64,000 nt of DNA from Pseudocitrobacter faecalis (lineage in GTDB: Bacteria; Pseudomonadota; Gammaproteobacteria; Enterobacterales; Enterobacteriaceae), in NCBI GenBank assembly GCA_003315335.1, contig QNRL01000014.1, positions 20,413 through 84,412 of the forward strand. Reading direction: 5' to 3'. The translations under genes were made by a program, and so were the position numbers. The notes under the pieces were generated by a model that did no database searches, was not told the origin of the DNA, and saw only the letters and a list, made by a program, of their open reading frames with translations. Shown one piece after another: positions 61,387 to 64,000 of the stretch; within the stretch, counting starts at the first letter, position 1, and each line of letters opens with the position of its first letter.

Positions 61387-63777
61387 ATGGCAGAAACAAA
61401 ATCACAACAACCACGGTTACTCGTGGTGCTCACGGCCGTTTTTGCGGCTATCTGTGGGCTCTATCTTCTCATCGGAGGAGGCTGGCTGGTCGCGATTGGC
61501 GGCTCCTGGTACTACCCTATCGCCGGCCTGGTGATGCTGGCCGTGGCGGTGATGCTGTGGCGTAGCAAACGTGCGGCGCTTTGGCTTTATGCTGCTTTCC
61601 TGCTGGCGACCATGATTTGGGGCGTCTGGGAAGTGGGCTTCGACTTCTGGGCGCTGACCCCGCGCAGCGATATTCTGGTCTTCTTCGGTATCTGGCTGAT
61701 TTTGCCATTTGTCTGGCGTCGCCTGATTATCCCATCCAGCGGAGCCGTTGCCGCGCTGGTGGTGGCGCTACTGATTAGCGGCGGCATCCTGACCTGGGCT
61801 GGCTTCAATGACCCGCAGGAAGTGAACGGTACGTTAAACGCCGAAGCGACACCTGCCGAGCCGATTTCCACCGTGGCGGATCAAGACTGGCCTGCTTATG
61901 GCCGTAATCAGGAAGGCCAGCGTTTCTCTCCGCTTAAGCAGATCAACGCGGATAACGTCCACAAGCTGAAAGAAGCCTGGGTGTTCCGTACTGGCGATCT
62001 TAAACGCGAAGACGATCCGGGTGAGCTGACCAATGAAGTGACACCGATTAAAGTCGGCAACATGCTTTATCTCTGTACCGCCCACCAGCGTCTGTTCGCG
62101 CTGGATGCGGCAACCGGGAAAGAAAAGTGGCACTTTGATCCGCAACTCAACTCCAATCCGAGCTTCCAGCACGTCACCTGCCGTGGTGTTTCTTACCACG
62201 AAGCGCGTGCCGAAACGGCAAGTCCCGATGTCATGGCAGACTGCCCGCGTCGCATTATTTTACCGGTGAACGATGGTCGTCTGTTTGCCCTCAACGCCGA
62301 AACCGGCAAACTGTGTGAGACCTTTGCCAATAAAGGGATCCTTAATCTTCAGACCAACATGCCGGATACTACGCCGGGCCTGTATGAACCAACCTCTCCG
62401 CCGATTATTACCGATAAAACCATCGTCATTGCCGGTTCGGTGACGGATAACTTCTCGACGCGTGAAACGTCTGGCGTTATTCGTGGCTTCGACGTGAACA
62501 CCGGTAAGCTGCTGTGGGCCTTTGATCCGGGCGCGAAAGATCCGAACGCCATTCCGTCGGATGAACACACCTTTACCTTTAACTCGCCGAACTCCTGGGC
62601 ACCGGCAGCGTATGACGCGAAACTGGATCTGGTCTATCTGCCGATGGGCGTGACCACCCCAGATATCTGGGGCGGAAACCGTACGCCGGAGCAGGAACGC
62701 TATGCCAGCTCTATCGTGGCACTCAATGCCACTACCGGGAAACTGGTGTGGAGTTACCAGACCGTTCACCACGATCTGTGGGATATGGATATGCCGTCCC
62801 AGCCGACGCTTGCGGATATTACGGTTAAAGGCCAGAAAGTCCCGGTTATTTACGCGCCGGCGAAAACGGGAAACATCTTCGTTCTGGATCGTCGTAACGG
62901 CGAGCTGGTCGTCCCGGCTCCGGAAAAACCGGTTCCGCAGGGCGCGGCGAAAGGTGATTACGTCACCAAAACCCAGCCGTTCTCGGATCTCAGCTTCCGT
63001 CCGAAGAAAGATTTAACCGGTGCGGATATGTGGGGCGCCACCATGTTCGACCAACTGGTGTGCCGCGTGATGTTCCACCAGATGCGCTATGAAGGTATCT
63101 TCACCCCGCCGTCTGAGCAGGGCACACTGGTATTCCCGGGTAACCTGGGGATGTTCGAATGGGGCGGTATCTCCGTTGACCCGAACCGTCAGGTAGCGAT
63201 TGCCAACCCGATGGCACTGCCGTTTGTCTCTAAACTGATCCCACGTGGCCCTGGTAACCCAATGGAGCCGCCGAAAGACGCGAAAGGTAGCGGTACCGAA
63301 TCCGGTATTCAGCCGCAGTATGGCGTGCCGTTCGGCGTTACCCTGAACCCGTTCCTGTCGCCGTTTGGTCTGCCTTGCAAACAGCCAGCCTGGGGTTACA
63401 TCTCCGCGCTGGATCTGAAAACGAACGAAGTGGTATGGAAAAAACGTATCGGTACCCCGCAGGACAGCATGCCGTTCCCGATGCCAGTTCCTGTACCGTT
63501 TAATATGGGTATGCCGATGCTGGGCGGGCCAATCTCTACTGCAGGTAACGTTCTGTTCATCGCGGCAACCGCTGATAACTATCTGCGCGCGTACAACATG
63601 AGCAACGGTGAAAAACTGTGGCAGGGTCGTTTACCGGCAGGTGGTCAGGCGACGCCGATGACCTATGAAGCGAATGGCAAGCAGTTCGTGGTCATCTCCG
63701 CAGGCGGACATGGTTCGTTTGGTACGAAGATGGGCGACTATATTGTCGCGTATGCGCTGCCGGATGATGTGAAGTAA
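61387..63777 (+). CDS. gcd: PQQ-dependent membrane glucose dehydrogenase Gcd
   Basis: Oxidises glucose to gluconolactone in the periplasm and passes electrons to ubiquinone; it needs the cofactor PQQ. The ATG at 61387 gives 796 residues, the E. coli length; the frame opens 32 codons upstream without a ribosome binding site. Five N-terminal membrane segments (about 10-140), then the eight-blade propeller with ADQDWPAYGRNQEGQRFSPL, WSYQTVHHDLWDMDMPSQPT and GNVLFIAATADNYLRAYN. Whether the strain makes PQQ cannot be seen here. Confidence 0.97.
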   Translation: MAETKSQQPRLLVVLTAVFAAICGLYLLIGGGWLVAIGGSWYYPIAGLVMLAVAVMLWRSKRAALWLYAAFLLATMIWGVWEVGFDFWALTPRSDILVFFGIWLILPFVWRRLIIPSSGAVAALVVALLISGGILTWAGFNDPQEVNGTLNAEATPAEPISTVADQDWPAYGRNQEGQRFSPLKQINADNVHKLKEAWVFRTGDLKREDDPGELTNEVTPIKVGNMLYLCTAHQRLFALDAATGKEKWHFDPQLNSNPSFQHVTCRGVSYHEARAETASPDVMADCPRRIILPVNDGRLFALNAETGKLCETFANKGILNLQTNMPDTTPGLYEPTSPPIITDKTIVIAGSVTDNFSTRETSGVIRGFDVNTGKLLWAFDPGAKDPNAIPSDEHTFTFNSPNSWAPAAYDAKLDLVYLPMGVTTPDIWGGNRTPEQERYASSIVALNATTGKLVWSYQTVHHDLWDMDMPSQPTLADITVKGQKVPVIYAPAKTGNIFVLDRRNGELVVPAPEKPVPQGAAKGDYVTKTQPFSDLSFRPKKDLTGADMWGATMFDQLVCRVMFHQMRYEGIFTPPSEQGTLVFPGNLGMFEWGGISVDPNRQVAIANPMALPFVSKLIPRGPGNPMEPPKDAKGSGTESGIQPQYGVPFGVTLNPFLSPFGLPCKQPAWGYISALDLKTNEVVWKKRIGTPQDSMPFPMPVPVPFNMGMPMLGGPISTAGNVLFIAATADNYLRAYNMSNGEKLWQGRLPAGGQATPMTYEANGKQFVVISAGGHGSFGTKMGDYIVAYALPDDVK

Positions 63778-63781
63778 TTTG

Positions 63782-63905
63782 CCTCCCCTCACCCCGCCCC
63801 TCTCCCACAGGGAGAGGGAGAAAACCTGGGCACAATCCGTTCCCCTCTCCCACAAGGAGAAGGAGAAAACCAGCGGGCACAATCGGTTCCCTCTCCCTGT
63901 GGGAG
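63782..63905. repeat. CCCTCTCCC palindromic repeats after gcd, interrupted on the right
   Basis: Three palindrome cores: CCCTCTCCCACAGGGAGAGGG, CCCTCTCCCACAAGGAGAAGG, and an incomplete CCCTCTCCCTGTGGGAG. The last loses its AGGG end where the insertion element starts. The left arm begins CCCTCACCCC, like the other repeats in the window. Confidence 0.85.
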
Positions 63906-64000
63906 TGTACAGTCCGGGGACATAGTGAACACTTGTTCGGAGACATGGTAGACACTTACAACTAAGGCATAAGAACCCGTTTATGGAGTCGCTTATGCCC
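63905..64000 (+). mobile_element. Left end of an insertion element, probably IS481-type (truncated by window end)
   Basis: The palindromic repeat breaks at about 63905 and a new sequence starts with TGTACAGTCC. It carries two direct copies of CGGRGACATRGTRRACACTT (63915-63934 and 63938-63957, period 23), a layout known from ends of IS481-type elements where TGT starts the terminal repeat and the transposase binds. A start codon for the transposase may be ATG at 63983 or 63995; only a few codons are visible. Family assignment is tentative; the rest of the element is outside the window. Confidence 0.7.

Noticed and set aside
63631..63955. Minus-strand frames over the repeats after gcd
   Set aside because: The peptides (repeats of LSLWERG type) are translations of the palindromic repeats, not proteins.

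Overview
This window is chromosomal DNA from a member of the Enterobacteriaceae. Gene order follows the Escherichia coli segment from fabZ to gcd almost gene for gene, and many proteins have the E. coli length or differ by a few residues. The genus cannot be fixed from the sequence alone. CCCTCTCCC/GGGAGAGGG palindromes, a diverged FhuA and a DUF3617 gene pair point away from E. coli K-12, towards a Citrobacter/Enterobacter/Lelliottia-like relative. No rRNA, tRNA, CRISPR array, prophage or integron was found.

Region 1 (1-12.4 kb, minus strand) is an essential envelope and translation block. In transcription order it runs rpsB, tsf, pyrH, frr, dxr, uppS, cdsA, rseP, bamA, skp, lpxD, fabZ. It holds ribosomal protein S2 and EF-Ts, UMP kinase, ribosome recycling, isoprenoid and phospholipid synthesis, the sigma-E protease RseP, outer-membrane protein assembly, and lipid A/fatty-acid synthesis. 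The rpsB leader carries an extended -10 promoter with a GC-rich discriminator.

Region 2 (12.7-24.4 kb) holds map, glnD, dapD and yaeH on the plus strand, cdaR, degP and dgt on the minus strand, then mtn-btuF-yadS on the plus strand. degP has an exact sigma-E promoter match (GAACTT-N16-TCTGA).

Region 3 (24.4-35 kb) has a tandem pair of small exported DUF3617 proteins inserted between yadS and erpA, then clcA, hemL, and the fhuACDB hydroxamate-siderophore operon with a Fur-box-like site. FhuA lacks most of the long gating loop L4 known from E. coli.

Region 4 (35-45.4 kb) holds mrcB, hrpB, thpR, sfsA, dksA, gluQ, pcnB and folK. pcnB appears to start at an AUU codon. A 126-127 bp repeat lies between mrcB and hrpB.

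Region 5 (45.4-52.9 kb) is a complete chaperone-usher fimbrial operon of the yadN-ecpD-htrE-yadMLKC type, preceded by about 480 bp of AT-rich non-coding DNA.

Region 6 (52.9-64 kb) holds panB-panC, an Rpn-family nuclease gene, panD, yadE, yadI, the yadGH ABC exporter, can, hpt and gcd. gcd has a perfect CRP half-site palindrome upstream. The window ends in the left end of an insertion element, probably IS481-type, that has interrupted one of the palindromic repeats.

I found no convincing undescribed multi-gene system. The most interesting items are the DUF3617 pair with a conserved signal/promoter module and diverged mature parts, the FhuA loop loss, the AUU start of pcnB, and the insertion element inside a palindromic repeat.
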